From an uncultured Clostridia bacterium (GTDB lineage Bacteria; Bacillota; Clostridia; Christensenellales; Borkfalkiaceae), in the NCBI GenBank assembly GCA_937912025.1, contig CALDOZ010000046.1, forward strand, positions 1-27,785: a stretch of DNA of 27,785 nucleotides, read 5' to 3'. Shown piece by piece: positions 13,591 through 21,478 of the stretch. Both the position numbers and the translations under genes were made by a program. Every line of letters begins with the position of its first letter. Positions within the stretch are counted from its first letter, which is position 1. The notes beneath the pieces are model-generated. The model saw only the letters and a program-made list of their open reading frames with translations, ran no database searches and was not told the DNA's origin.

Positions 13591-14406
13591 TCAATTCCTC
13601 TCTAAAATTTCCCACACGCCGTTTAAAGTAAACGTCGGTTTAACTTCGCTTTGTTCAAGGTCTTTAAGAGTTGCCTCTCCGCTTAAAACAAATACCGTGT
13701 CAACTCCAGCGTTAACGCCAGATGCAATATCGGTATAAAGTCTATCGCCAAGTACTACAACGTCATTTTTATCTACGCCAAATTTTTTAGATACAACGTT
13801 AACCATAGTAGGCTCTGGTTTACCTATAAAAGTAGGACGTTTACCCGTTGCGCGATAGTAACTTTCGCACATACTTCCACAGTCAGGAATATACCCAAAA
13901 TCTACGGGGCATACCCAATCGGGATTAGTTGCGAAATACGGAACGTCAACTTTAGTAAGCATTTTAGACGTCGTTCGAAGTTTTTCGCCAGTAAGTTCTG
14001 TGTCAAACCCAACTAAGATGGCTTTAACACTTTCATCGTACTCGGTAGTGATATTAAGACCAGCGTCTTTAAGTCCCGTAATAAACGAGTTAGTGCCTTG
14101 AGCGTAAATAAGACCGTTACCAAATTTTTCTTTTAGTACGAGCACCGACGCTTGCGCCGAAGTAAAAAAATTATCTTCGTTAGCAACTATTCCCATGCCG
14201 TTAATTTTGTTAACGTAATCGCTTACCGATTTTGACGAGTTGTTGGTTATAAAAACGTAATTACCGCCGTTTTGAACGATATAACTTAGCAATTCTTTAA
14301 CGCCTTTAAATAAATCGTTTTCAAGGTAAATTGTGCCGTCCATATCAAAAAGCCAAAGTTTTTTAGTTAAAAGTCTATCGGCGTTTTTATTAAAATAATC
14401 GTGCAT
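13591..14406 (-). CDS. HAD-IIA (NagD-type) phosphatase
   Basis: Haloacid-dehalogenase phosphatase of subfamily IIA, cytosolic. Motif I is LWLFDMDGTIY (nucleophile and acid/base aspartates), motif II FITNNSSKS, and motifs III/IV FIGKPEPTM and VVVLGDRLYTDI. At 271 residues it is typical of NagD, 4-nitrophenylphosphatase and eukaryotic glycerol-3-phosphate/phosphoglycolate phosphatases. Substrates of this class cannot be read from sequence, but its place between glycerol-phosphate enzymes makes a glycerol phosphate or phosphoglycolate likely. Its last codons contain the Shine-Dalgarno of the G1P dehydrogenase, and its start lies 10 bases after the DUF1667 gene. Confidence 0.88.
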   Translation of the reverse strand: MHDYFNKNADRLLTKKLWLFDMDGTIYLENDLFKGVKELLSYIVQNGGNYVFITNNSSKSVSDYVNKINGMGIVANEDNFFTSAQASVLVLKEKFGNGLIYAQGTNSFITGLKDAGLNITTEYDESVKAILVGFDTELTGEKLRTTSKMLTKVDVPYFATNPDWVCPVDFGYIPDCGSMCESYYRATGKRPTFIGKPEPTMVNVVSKKFGVDKNDVVVLGDRLYTDIASGVNAGVDTVFVLSGEATLKDLEQSEVKPTFTLNGVWEILERN

Positions 14407-14416
14407 AATCCACCTA

Positions 14417-14767
14417 TCAGTCCATATTCATAGTTGCAACTAAGTTAGCACCGTCACTGATATTGCTAATAATAACGTCGCCTATTTTAATAGGTGTTTT
14501 AACGGTTACGTCGTTAATTTTTTTCATAACGACAAACATTTCAGATTTTTTAACAGGGTTATCCGTCTTAACCGAAACGGGAATATTTTTATCCGTCATA
14601 ACCGTTGACGTAACAACTCTCATTGGGCATACTATTTCGTTTTGAGCGTAAAGTTTACCGCGCGCGCAAGTGTTACCCACAACTTCAACGGCTTGACCGT
14701 TAGATACTTTAACACATATTCTACAACCCATAGGGCATTCAATACAAGTAAGATAAACTTCTTTCAT
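14417..14767 (-). CDS. DUF1667 small cysteine-rich redox protein
   Basis: A 116-residue protein with CIECPMGCRIC (Cys8, 11, 15, 18) followed by NTCARG (Cys34) and CPMRVV (Cys47), the pattern of DUF1667. The family is nearly always next to the two flavoproteins found here and is thought to act as the third, electron-carrying subunit of an anaerobic glycerol-3-phosphate dehydrogenase, in the place of GlpC. The cysteines suggest an iron-sulfur or zinc site; no biochemistry can be claimed from sequence. Its ATG shares one base with the stop of the preceding gene (TAATG). Confidence 0.9.
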   Translation of the reverse strand: MKEVYLTCIECPMGCRICVKVSNGQAVEVVGNTCARGKLYAQNEIVCPMRVVTSTVMTDKNIPVSVKTDNPVKKSEMFVVMKKINDVTVKTPIKIGDVIISNISDGANLVATMNMD

Positions 14768-16014
14768 TATTCCTCCAAGTAAACGGTAATTTCGCCGTCA
14801 ACGTCCATAAGGGCAGTTTTTGTTAAAAGTAAAGTTTCCATTTCGCCTGGAACGGCAATACGTCTTTTTCTTTCAATTAAAGTTTTTCCGTTAGATACCG
14901 CTTTAATTACGCAATCTTTAAAAGTATTGGTAACACGCAAAAAGAGTTTTACGTTACCGGCGTTTTTATCTATTTTTTGTGGTAAAACGTACGATACGTT
15001 TTTGCCGTTAACGGTAGTTACAACGTCACGCTTTTTTTGACCGCCAAGAACGTATTCCGCCGCCGACTTACCAGCAAGTTCGGCTTCTTCAGAAACAAAG
15101 TCAACAAGGTCGTGAACTTGTAAAACGTTACCGCAAGCAAATATACCGTCAATAGACGTTTCTCTGTTTTCGTAAACTACTGCGCCACGAGTTCTTGGAG
15201 AAAGTTCCACGCCCGCCGTCTTAGAAAGTTCGTTTTCAGGAATAAGGCCAACTGAGAATAAAACCGTGTCGCAATCAAAATGCTTTTCAGTACCGCTAAT
15301 AGGTTTTTTAGTTGCAGGGTCAACTTCTGAAACGACAACGCCCGTAACTCTACCTTCGCCTTCAATTTTAGTTATCGTATGGTTTAAATAAAGTGGAATA
15401 CCAAAATCGTCAAGACATTGAACGATATTACGTTTTAAACCTGACGAGTATGGCATAATTTCGCAAACGGCGTGAACTTTAGCGCCTTCAAGCGTCATAC
15501 GTCTTGCCATAATAAGACCGATATCGCCCGAGCCTAAAATAACTACGTTTTTACCTGGTAAATAACCTTTAACGTTAACGTATTTTTGCGCCGTACCCGC
15601 CGAGTAAATACCGGCAGGGCGAGTTCCTGCAATATTGAGAGCGCCACGACTTCTTTCACGACAACCCATTGCAAGAATAACCGATTTAGCGTTAATTTCA
15701 AAAATGCCTTCGCTAGTATTCATAGCGGTTATAATTTTATCTTTAGTAACTGATAAAACTATTGTTTCCGTCATAACTTCAATATTGCGCTCAGTAACGC
15801 CGTCAATAAAGCGCGCCGCGTATTCTGGGCCAGATAAACTTTCTTTAAATCTCGTAAGACCAAAACCGTTGTGAATACATTGGTTTAAAATACCGCCAAG
15901 GCGTTCTTCACGCTCAATAATAACAATATTTTTAACTCCGCTATCGTATGCGGAAATTGCTGCGGCAAGACCGGCAGGACCACCGCCAATAATAACTATA
16001 TCGTAATTTTTCAT
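14767..16014 (-). CDS. FAD/NAD-dependent oxidoreductase, GlpB-like subunit
   Basis: Pyridine nucleotide-disulfide-type flavoprotein of 415 residues. An N-terminal FAD-binding motif (GGGPAGLAAAISAYDSG), LGGILNQCIHNGFGL, a second nucleotide motif (ILGSGDIGLIMARRM) and a C-terminal FAD contact (DGIFACGNVL) are all present. With the GlpA-like protein upstream and the DUF1667 protein downstream it probably forms an anaerobic G3P dehydrogenase complex, passing electrons to NAD(P) or a quinone. It overlaps the upstream gene by 4 bases (ATGA). Annotated in many genomes simply as NAD(FAD)-dependent dehydrogenase. Confidence 0.87.
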   Translation of the reverse strand: MKNYDIVIIGGGPAGLAAAISAYDSGVKNIVIIEREERLGGILNQCIHNGFGLTRFKESLSGPEYAARFIDGVTERNIEVMTETIVLSVTKDKIITAMNTSEGIFEINAKSVILAMGCRERSRGALNIAGTRPAGIYSAGTAQKYVNVKGYLPGKNVVILGSGDIGLIMARRMTLEGAKVHAVCEIMPYSSGLKRNIVQCLDDFGIPLYLNHTITKIEGEGRVTGVVVSEVDPATKKPISGTEKHFDCDTVLFSVGLIPENELSKTAGVELSPRTRGAVVYENRETSIDGIFACGNVLQVHDLVDFVSEEAELAGKSAAEYVLGGQKKRDVVTTVNGKNVSYVLPQKIDKNAGNVKLFLRVTNTFKDCVIKAVSNGKTLIERKRRIAVPGEMETLLLTKTALMDVDGEITVYLEE

Positions 16015-17441
16015 TTAGTTTTCCCCACTACGAGATTAGAATTTTTACCTGATTTAGTAACTTGTTCAAACGGAATATTAAGTTCTCTTGCAATAATTTC
16101 CGCAACGTACGGTTGACAAAAACCGCCTTGACATCTACCCATACCAGCGCGAGTTCTACGTTTAACAGCGTCAATTGACGTTGCCTTAGGATTTTCACGC
16201 ACGGCACGGATAATCTCGCCTTCAGTTATGCTTTCGCAACGGCAAATAATTCTACCGTAAGTTTTATCTTTTTTAATAAGTTCGTTCTTTTCTTCAACTG
16301 TAAGATTTTTAAAGAAATAATCAGGTTTACGAACGCCGTTAAACTTTTCGTTTTTAGTTAAAACAATAAGTTTAGATACAATTTCTTCAACGGTATATTT
16401 TGCTATTGCAGGGGCGGAAGTAAGACCTGGCGATTCAATGCCGGCAAGGTTTATAAGTCCTTTAACTTTCGCGCTTTCTTCAATAATAAAATCGTGTTTA
16501 TCGCTATACGCTCTAACGCCCGTAAACGAAGTAATAGTGTTGTATAACGGAACGGACGTTATCATTTCGCCCGCTTTAGAAATAACGTTTGCTAAACCGT
16601 TAGCCGTCGTTTCCGTTGTAGCAACGTCAACTTCTTCGGCGGTAGGTCCTAAAATAATATTGTTATCTACCGTTTGAGAAACGAGTATGCCTTTACCTTT
16701 TTTAGTTGGAGTGAAGAATAACGTGTGAGATACGAGGTCACCGCTTTCACGGTCAAGTAAAATGTATTCACCGCGTCTACCTTTAACTGTAATTGTATCG
16801 TCGCCTGCAAGGTTAGCGATTTTACCGCTGTTTATACCCGATGCGTTAATTATAATTTTACCTTCTACTACGTTGCCGTCAGTTGAAGTTATTTTAAACG
16901 TGTCGCTCGTTTTTTGAATTTGGCAAACGTCAAAATCAGTAATAAGCGTTCCGCCGTTATCCATAGCATTGCCGATAGAAGCAATGGTAAGTTCGTAAGG
17001 GCAAATAATAGCGCCGGTAGGAGCAACTAACGCGCCCACAGCGTTTTTAGATATAGAAGGCTCTATTTTATGAAGTTCTTCGCCGTCAATTATATATAAT
17101 CCTTCAACGCCGTTAACTTCACCACGCTTTTTAAGAGTTTGTAAAGTTTGAATGTCTTCGTTAGAAAAAGCAACTACCAAAGAACCGTTGTTAACGTACT
17201 TAACGCCAAGTTCTTTAGCGTACTCTTTCATCATTTTACTACCAAGCACGTTAAATTTTGCTTTGAGTGAGCCTTCGGGCGCGTCAAAACCTGCGTGAAC
17301 GATACCGCTATTTGCTTTACTTTGCCCCATTGCAACGTCATTTTCTTTTTCAAGCAAACAAACGCTTAAATTGTACTTAGTTAATTCGCGAAAAACAGTT
17401 CCGCCAATAACTCCACCGCCTATTACGATAATATCGTACAT
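16011..17441 (-). CDS. GlpA-like glycerol-3-phosphate oxidoreductase with BFD [2Fe-2S] domain
   Basis: Flavoprotein of the DAO family expected to oxidise sn-glycerol-3-phosphate to dihydroxyacetone phosphate. Of its 476 residues, 1-360 form the FAD/substrate domain (IIVIGGGVIGGTVFREL; KANSGIVHAGFDAPEGS; FTGVRAYSDKHDF; LAGIESPGLTSAPAIA) and about 395-455 a bacterioferritin-ferredoxin-like [2Fe-2S] domain with Cys400, 402, 437 and 442 (CRCE, CQGGFC). This domain pair marks the Firmicutes GlpA analogue rather than aerobic GlpD or H2O2-forming GlpO. It is the first gene of the five-gene operon, with AAGGTAGG upstream of its ATG. An L-2-hydroxyglutarate-type substrate is an alternative, less likely in this setting. 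No glpK or glpF is in the operon. Confidence 0.85.
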   Translation of the reverse strand: MYDIIVIGGGVIGGTVFRELTKYNLSVCLLEKENDVAMGQSKANSGIVHAGFDAPEGSLKAKFNVLGSKMMKEYAKELGVKYVNNGSLVVAFSNEDIQTLQTLKKRGEVNGVEGLYIIDGEELHKIEPSISKNAVGALVAPTGAIICPYELTIASIGNAMDNGGTLITDFDVCQIQKTSDTFKITSTDGNVVEGKIIINASGINSGKIANLAGDDTITVKGRRGEYILLDRESGDLVSHTLFFTPTKKGKGILVSQTVDNNIILGPTAEEVDVATTETTANGLANVISKAGEMITSVPLYNTITSFTGVRAYSDKHDFIIEESAKVKGLINLAGIESPGLTSAPAIAKYTVEEIVSKLIVLTKNEKFNGVRKPDYFFKNLTVEEKNELIKKDKTYGRIICRCESITEGEIIRAVRENPKATSIDAVKRRTRAGMGRCQGGFCQPYVAEIIARELNIPFEQVTKSGKNSNLVVGKTK

Positions 17442-17456
17442 AATAACCTACCTTAC

Positions 17457-17483
17457 GTTTATTAGTGATAAACACCTATTATA
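17457..17483 (-). promoter_or_regulatory. -10 element and inverted repeat upstream of the glycerol-phosphate operon
   Basis: On the minus strand TATAAT (17483-17478) lies about 37 bases before the GlpA-like start. Directly after it is the inverted repeat GTTTAT-TAGTG-ATAAAC (17457-17473 on the plus strand), which would span the transcription start. There is no good -35, so the promoter may need an activator, and the repeat is a plausible operator. The regulator is unknown. The rest of 17484-17595 is AT-rich without further signals. Confidence 0.45.
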
Positions 17484-17595
17484 AGTTTAACGCCAATATT
17501 TTTTTAGCGCGCAAATTTTATAGTTTAATTTTAATATATTATTTTAAAACAATCAAATTATATTTATATATTGATTAAAATGCTCGTAAAAATTG

Positions 17596-17625
17596 AAAAA
17601 CACGCGTTTTTTTTCGCGTGTTTTT
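17596..17625. terminator. Terminator after the PMM-like HAD gene
   Basis: AAAAACACGCG (17596-17606) and CGCGTGTTTTT (17615-17625) pair perfectly around an all-T loop. A/T runs on both sides permit use in either direction. It separates the minus-strand HAD gene (stop at 17661) from the glycerol-phosphate operon downstream on the same strand. Confidence 0.88.
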
Positions 17626-17660
17626 GTTGATATGGTCATTTACAATGGTTGTTAGTGTTA

Positions 17661-18365
17661 TTAAAACAAATGTTTTAAAAATTCTTCAAGTTTAGTATAG
17701 TCGGTTACGTTTATATAATCAAGCCCAAAAATACGGATATGACTATCGCCACCGCCGTCGCCAAAATCATCGCCAACGTATAAAACTTCGTCTTTTGAAT
17801 AACCGTGCTCGGTAGCATATTTCATAACCGCGTCGTACTTGTTGTATTCTTTTTTAGAAAAGTCAAACGACGACGAGCCTCCGATATAAACGGTATAGTC
17901 TTTAAAAATTTCTAAAACTTCAGGGTATAAAACTTTACGCTTTTCACGCGTTGGGTCAAACTTAACTTTGTCGGCAATATCTGCTTTCGTTCCTAAAAGA
18001 GGAAAGGTTACCATACCTGAAGTGTGGAATTCAACACTTTCGCCTTTATATTCGGTATAGCCGTATTTTTGTCTTAAATACTCAATTTTAGTAGAGAAAA
18101 ATTCTTTGTCTACTTCGTACTTATCGTCCCTTACAATTTTAAGTTCGCCGTCTACGAAAACGCCTTCGTTCATGCCGTAATTACCTAAAATATCAATAGG
18201 GTAATTGTTTAGTTGTTTGTTAATACGAGTTGCTCCGCCAGCGCCAACCATAATGAGTTTATATTTTTTAGAAAGCCTATCAAGTACGCTTTTGTTTTTT
18301 TCTTCAAGCGGAGTTCTGTGTTGTGTTAAAGTTCCGTCTAAGTCAAAGCAAATCAATTTTTTCAT
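17661..18365 (-). CDS. HAD-IIB phosphatase, phosphomannomutase-like
   Basis: Cytosolic HAD protein of 234 residues. Motif I FDLDGTLTQHR supplies Asp8 and Asp10; a cap region of IIB type follows; the C-terminal half has IGGSSSFDFSKKEYNKYDAV and VLYVGDDFGDGGGDSHI. These two blocks resemble the GGxxFDxFPxGWDK and GDxxxxGGND motifs of eukaryotic-type phosphomannomutase (PMM2-like), so the fold is probably that of PMM/sugar-phosphate phosphatases. Whether it is a mutase or a phosphatase cannot be decided; the acidic DDFGDGGGD loop is well kept. It is a single gene with its own promoter (18428-18456) and terminator. Confidence 0.72.
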   Translation of the reverse strand: MKKLICFDLDGTLTQHRTPLEEKNKSVLDRLSKKYKLIMVGAGGATRINKQLNNYPIDILGNYGMNEGVFVDGELKIVRDDKYEVDKEFFSTKIEYLRQKYGYTEYKGESVEFHTSGMVTFPLLGTKADIADKVKFDPTREKRKVLYPEVLEIFKDYTVYIGGSSSFDFSKKEYNKYDAVMKYATEHGYSKDEVLYVGDDFGDGGGDSHIRIFGLDYINVTDYTKLEEFLKHLF

Positions 18366-18666
18366 AATAATTCCTTTAGTTTATTGCTAAAGATTGGCGC
18401 ATATACAACGCGCAAGCAACTAATTAAAGTATATTATCAAGGCTAAAACATTGCAAGTGATTTTTTTAAAAAGGTAAAACTGAACGATTTTTTTTAAATA
18501 ATGCTTATTTAAGCAAAATTTTTGATTGTTTTTAATTGCTTTTTTTAAAAATGCAAATATATGAGAATATTTTTATATAAAATGAGAAGAAGAGCTAATC
18601 GCCAACAATTATAATAAAATTATTATAAAGCACTATAAAAACAATATTTTTAAAGGATGGATTTTT
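18366..18666. other. Divergent intergenic region (HAD phosphatase / GH20)
   Basis: About 300 AT-rich bases without a credible coding frame. It holds the HAD promoter and, for the plus-strand glycosidase, an inverted repeat TTATAATA-AAAT-TATTATAA (18609-18628) that may be an operator or merely AT-rich sequence, and the Shine-Dalgarno AAAGGATGG at about 18650-18658. No plus-strand promoter stands out clearly from the long A/T runs. Confidence 0.5.
18428..18456 (-). promoter_or_regulatory. Sigma-A promoter of the PMM-like HAD gene
   Basis: On the minus strand TTGCAA (18456-18451), 17-base spacer, TATACT (18433-18428), about 60 bases before the ATG at 18365. Good match to the housekeeping consensus. 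Confidence 0.72.
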
Positions 18667-20265
18667 ATGAAAAACACCACTTTTGGCGTAATGCTTGATT
18701 TTTCAAGAAACGGAGTTATGAAACTTGACGAGCTTAAAAACTATTGCGATATTTTAAAAAAGTTTGATTATAACTCTATTTACCTTTACATAGAAGACAC
18801 CTACGAAATTGAAGACGAGCCGTATTTTGGTCATCTTCGCGGTAGATATTCTAAAAAAGAATTAAAAGAACTTGACGCGTACTGTAAAAGCATTGGTATT
18901 ACCGTTATACCATGCTTTCAAACACTTGCTCACTTAAATCAAATATTTAATTGGGAAACGTATAAAGACATTCAAGACTGTAACGACATTTTGCTTTGTG
19001 GTGAAGAAAAAACTTACGCGCTCATTGATAAAATGTTTAAAACATTTAAAGAATGCCTGTCTACCGACATTGCTCATATAGGAATGGACGAAGCGCATTT
19101 TTTAGGTCTTGGTAAATACCTAGATAATAACGGTTTTAAAAATAGATTTGAAATACTTAACGAGCATCTTAAAAAAGTACTTGAAATTGCTAAAAAATAT
19201 GGGTATAGGTCGATTATGTGGTCGGATATGTTCTTCCGCTTAGCCTTTAAAGGAAATTATCGCCCTCAAATCCTAGACCTTAAAAAACTTGATGAAATCA
19301 AACCGATTGTACCTGACGACGTTGTTTTATGCGCGTGGGATTATTATCACGAAAAGCAAAGCGATTACGATACTTTCTTAAAAATGCACAAGTACGTTTC
19401 AGATAACGTTATATTTGCGGGTGGTCTTTGGAGATGGAAGGGTTTTGCGCCTCAAAACACTATTTCTATCAATTACACTAAACAAGCAATGCGTTCTTGT
19501 AGAAAAATGGGAATAAACGAAGTTTTCTTTACCGTGTGGGGTGACGATGGCTCTGAAGCGTCGTTCTACTCTATTTTACCGTCGCTTTTATGCGCTGTAG
19601 AGTTTTACAAGGGCAACGAAAAAATGTCTGACATTAAACAAAAATTTAAAGAACTTACTGGCGCTGATTTCGATGCGTTTATGAAACTTGATAAATTAAA
19701 TATTCGTAAACATCCTAACGATAACGAATGTAAATACGCGCTATATAACGATACTTTTACAGGGCTATTCGATTATTCGCTTGACGGCGCTGACGAGTAT
19801 TATAAATCACTTTCTAAGCAACTTAGCATAGCAAGTAAAAAGGTTGGTGAGTACGAGTATATTTTAAAAACGGGTAAAGCGTTATCTGACGTTTTAAGTT
19901 TAAAGGCAGAACTTGGCATAAAAACGAGAAAAGCATACCTAAATAAAGATAAAGAAGCACTTGAAGTTATAGCAAATAAAATTTACCCTAACTTAATTAA
20001 GAAACTTGAAGTGTTTATTAAACTTTTTGAAGAGCAATGGAATAAAGAGTGTAAACCGTTTGGTCTTGAAATTCAACAACATAGACTTGGCGGTGTAAAG
20101 CAAAGATTAATTTCTTGCCGTAAAGTTTTAAACGATTATTTAAAAGGCAAAATTTCTAATATAGAAGAACTTGAACAGCCTGTTTTGCCTTACAAAAAAG
20201 AAGATAAGCGCATAGATTTTAATTACTATGCAAAAACTATCAGCGCAAACGTTTATAGCCATTAA
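18667..20265 (+). CDS. GH20-like beta-N-acetylhexosaminidase
   Basis: Predicted TIM-barrel glycosidase acting on terminal beta-linked N-acetylhexosamines. The 532-residue protein starts directly with the barrel (TTFGVMLDFSRNGVMKLDEL) and carries IPCFQTLAHLNQ and HIGMDEAHFLGLG, where Asp141-Glu142 correspond to the Asp-Glu catalytic pair of GH20 (usually HxGxDE). SIMWSDMFFRLA and VVLCAWDYYHEK follow as later barrel strands. The C-terminal 170 residues are helical. No signal peptide is present, so it is cytoplasmic and would act on imported oligosaccharides. Assignment to GH20 rests on these motifs; a related unclassified family is possible. It is a single-gene unit with a terminator at 20278. 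Confidence 0.75.
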   Translation: MKNTTFGVMLDFSRNGVMKLDELKNYCDILKKFDYNSIYLYIEDTYEIEDEPYFGHLRGRYSKKELKELDAYCKSIGITVIPCFQTLAHLNQIFNWETYKDIQDCNDILLCGEEKTYALIDKMFKTFKECLSTDIAHIGMDEAHFLGLGKYLDNNGFKNRFEILNEHLKKVLEIAKKYGYRSIMWSDMFFRLAFKGNYRPQILDLKKLDEIKPIVPDDVVLCAWDYYHEKQSDYDTFLKMHKYVSDNVIFAGGLWRWKGFAPQNTISINYTKQAMRSCRKMGINEVFFTVWGDDGSEASFYSILPSLLCAVEFYKGNEKMSDIKQKFKELTGADFDAFMKLDKLNIRKHPNDNECKYALYNDTFTGLFDYSLDGADEYYKSLSKQLSIASKKVGEYEYILKTGKALSDVLSLKAELGIKTRKAYLNKDKEALEVIANKIYPNLIKKLEVFIKLFEEQWNKECKPFGLEIQQHRLGGVKQRLISCRKVLNDYLKGKISNIEELEQPVLPYKKEDKRIDFNYYAKTISANVYSH

Positions 20266-20277
20266 GATATAAAAAAA

Positions 20278-20306
20278 TCCCGTAAAAAGCCTAACTTTTT
20301 ACGGGA
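20278..20306. terminator. Bidirectional terminator between GH20 and mgsA
   Basis: TCCCGTAAAAAG (20278-20289) and CTTTTTACGGGA (20295-20306) are fully complementary around CCTAA, with an A-run before and ATTT after. It sits between the converging GH20 (stop 20265) and mgsA (stop 20313) genes. Confidence 0.88.
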
Positions 20307-20312
20307 ATTTCA

Positions 20313-20702
20313 TTATTGTTCGCTAATTTTAGACGAGTGTATTAAATAGTCTGCAGTTGCGCGGTTTGTTGCGATAGGAATATCATACACAACGGCAATT
20401 CTAAGTAAGGCTTTAACGTCAGGGTCGTGTGGTTGAGATTCAAGTGGGTCCCAAAAAAATATTACCATATCAATTTTACCTTCTGCTACTTTAGCGCCTA
20501 TTTGTTGGTCTCCGCCAAGCGGTCCTGATAAATATCTTTTAATAGGAAGGTCAGTTGCTTCCGAAATTAATTTAGCAGTCGTTCCCGTACCGCAAAGGTC
20601 AAACTTTTCAAGAGCAGTTTTGTTTTTTAACGCCCAATTTACGATTGCCGATTTTTTATTATCGTGAGCAATAAGGGCAACCGTTTTTTTCTTAGATTTC
20701 AT
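20313..20702 (-). CDS. mgsA: Methylglyoxal synthase
   Basis: Converts dihydroxyacetone phosphate to methylglyoxal and phosphate, a bypass that relieves sugar-phosphate excess. The 129-residue protein has all family blocks: VALIAHDNKKSAIVNWA, LCGTGTTAKLI (phosphate loop), SGPLGGDQQIG with the catalytic aspartate, IFFWDPLESQPHDPDVKALLRIA, and IPIATNRATADYLI. AAAGGAG lies 6 bases upstream of the ATG. It is monocistronic. Its substrate is the product of the G3P operon at 12.5-17.4 kb, a metabolic rather than transcriptional link. Confidence 0.96.
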   Translation of the reverse strand: MKSKKKTVALIAHDNKKSAIVNWALKNKTALEKFDLCGTGTTAKLISEATDLPIKRYLSGPLGGDQQIGAKVAEGKIDMVIFFWDPLESQPHDPDVKALLRIAVVYDIPIATNRATADYLIHSSKISEQ

Positions 20703-20774
20703 ATTTTTCTCCTTTTGTAAAATTTTTATATAAACTTATAAAGTGTTGTAAGCGTATTTTTAAATAATATTTTG

Positions 20775-20803
20775 TTTACTTTTTTATATTTTAGCAGTAT
20801 AAT
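20775..20803 (+). promoter_or_regulatory. Sigma-A promoter of the lipoprotein-lgt pair
   Basis: TTTACT (20775-20780), 17 bases, TATAAT (20798-20803), thirty bases before the ATG at 20833. The -10 is perfect and the -35 matches at 4 of 6. Confidence 0.7.
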
Positions 20804-20832
20804 GGTAGTAATGTCAATTATTGGTGATTAAA

Positions 20833-21477
20833 ATGAAGAAAAAATTTATTACGCTTTTAACGTTTATAATGGTAATAATCTCGGCAATTATAGGAACGGG
20901 TTGTTCGTTTAACAGTTGCTTAAACTGTATAGACCAAGAAACTAAAGAAGCGGTTGCGTGTACAGCAGAAAGCGCGGGCGACGTTAGTGATTGCCTTACT
21001 TTTTCGTGTGTTATTATGGACGAGTCGTGTCACGACAATTGTTACGTTGCTCCGTGCTACTATTTTGCAGGTTGCGTGCGTACTTGCAACCCGTCGGACT
21101 GTGGAATGGGCGCGTTGATTATAGAAAATCTTGATCGTATAGACCCTGAAGATTACGACGTTGAAATACATACCGAGAAAAAGTTTATTGAAAACTTATA
21201 CGATTATTATAAAGTTGAAGTAACGGTTACCGTTACCACTTATAAAGATATTAAAGACTTTGTTGTAAACCTTGATATTTCAGACAGTTTAGGCAACTCT
21301 CTTTCAGACGTTAATTTGTTTATCGATAGTGAAATTAAAGCAACTTCTTTTAGACATCCAAACTCAAAATCAACAACTTTAACCGCAACTTTTTCAAGAA
21401 ATGACGATAAAAAGGGAATGATTTCAGCAAGTAACGTTATAAAAGTTAACGTTAATAAGGCATACGGAAAATACTAA
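20833..21477 (+). CDS. Cysteine-rich putative lipoprotein
   Basis: I do not recognise a family. From ATG 20833 (214 residues) the protein begins with KKKFITLLTFIMVIISAIIGTGC, a lipoprotein-like signal ending at Cys24, although glycine at -3 is not the usual Leu/Ile/Val. The next 66 residues hold eleven more cysteines (29, 32, 43, 54, 59, 66, 70, 75, 81, 85, 90), several as CxxC or Cx3-5C, then a beta-rich domain (about 115-210) with alternating Val/Thr strands like an FxLYD or immunoglobulin-like fold. The density suggests disulfides or metal binding outside the membrane. It ends one base before lgt, which encodes the enzyme that lipidates such proteins. A TTG four codons upstream is an alternative start. 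Confidence 0.75.
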   Translation: MKKKFITLLTFIMVIISAIIGTGCSFNSCLNCIDQETKEAVACTAESAGDVSDCLTFSCVIMDESCHDNCYVAPCYYFAGCVRTCNPSDCGMGALIIENLDRIDPEDYDVEIHTEKKFIENLYDYYKVEVTVTVTTYKDIKDFVVNLDISDSLGNSLSDVNLFIDSEIKATSFRHPNSKSTTLTATFSRNDDKKGMISASNVIKVNVNKAYGKY

Positions 21478-21478
21478 A

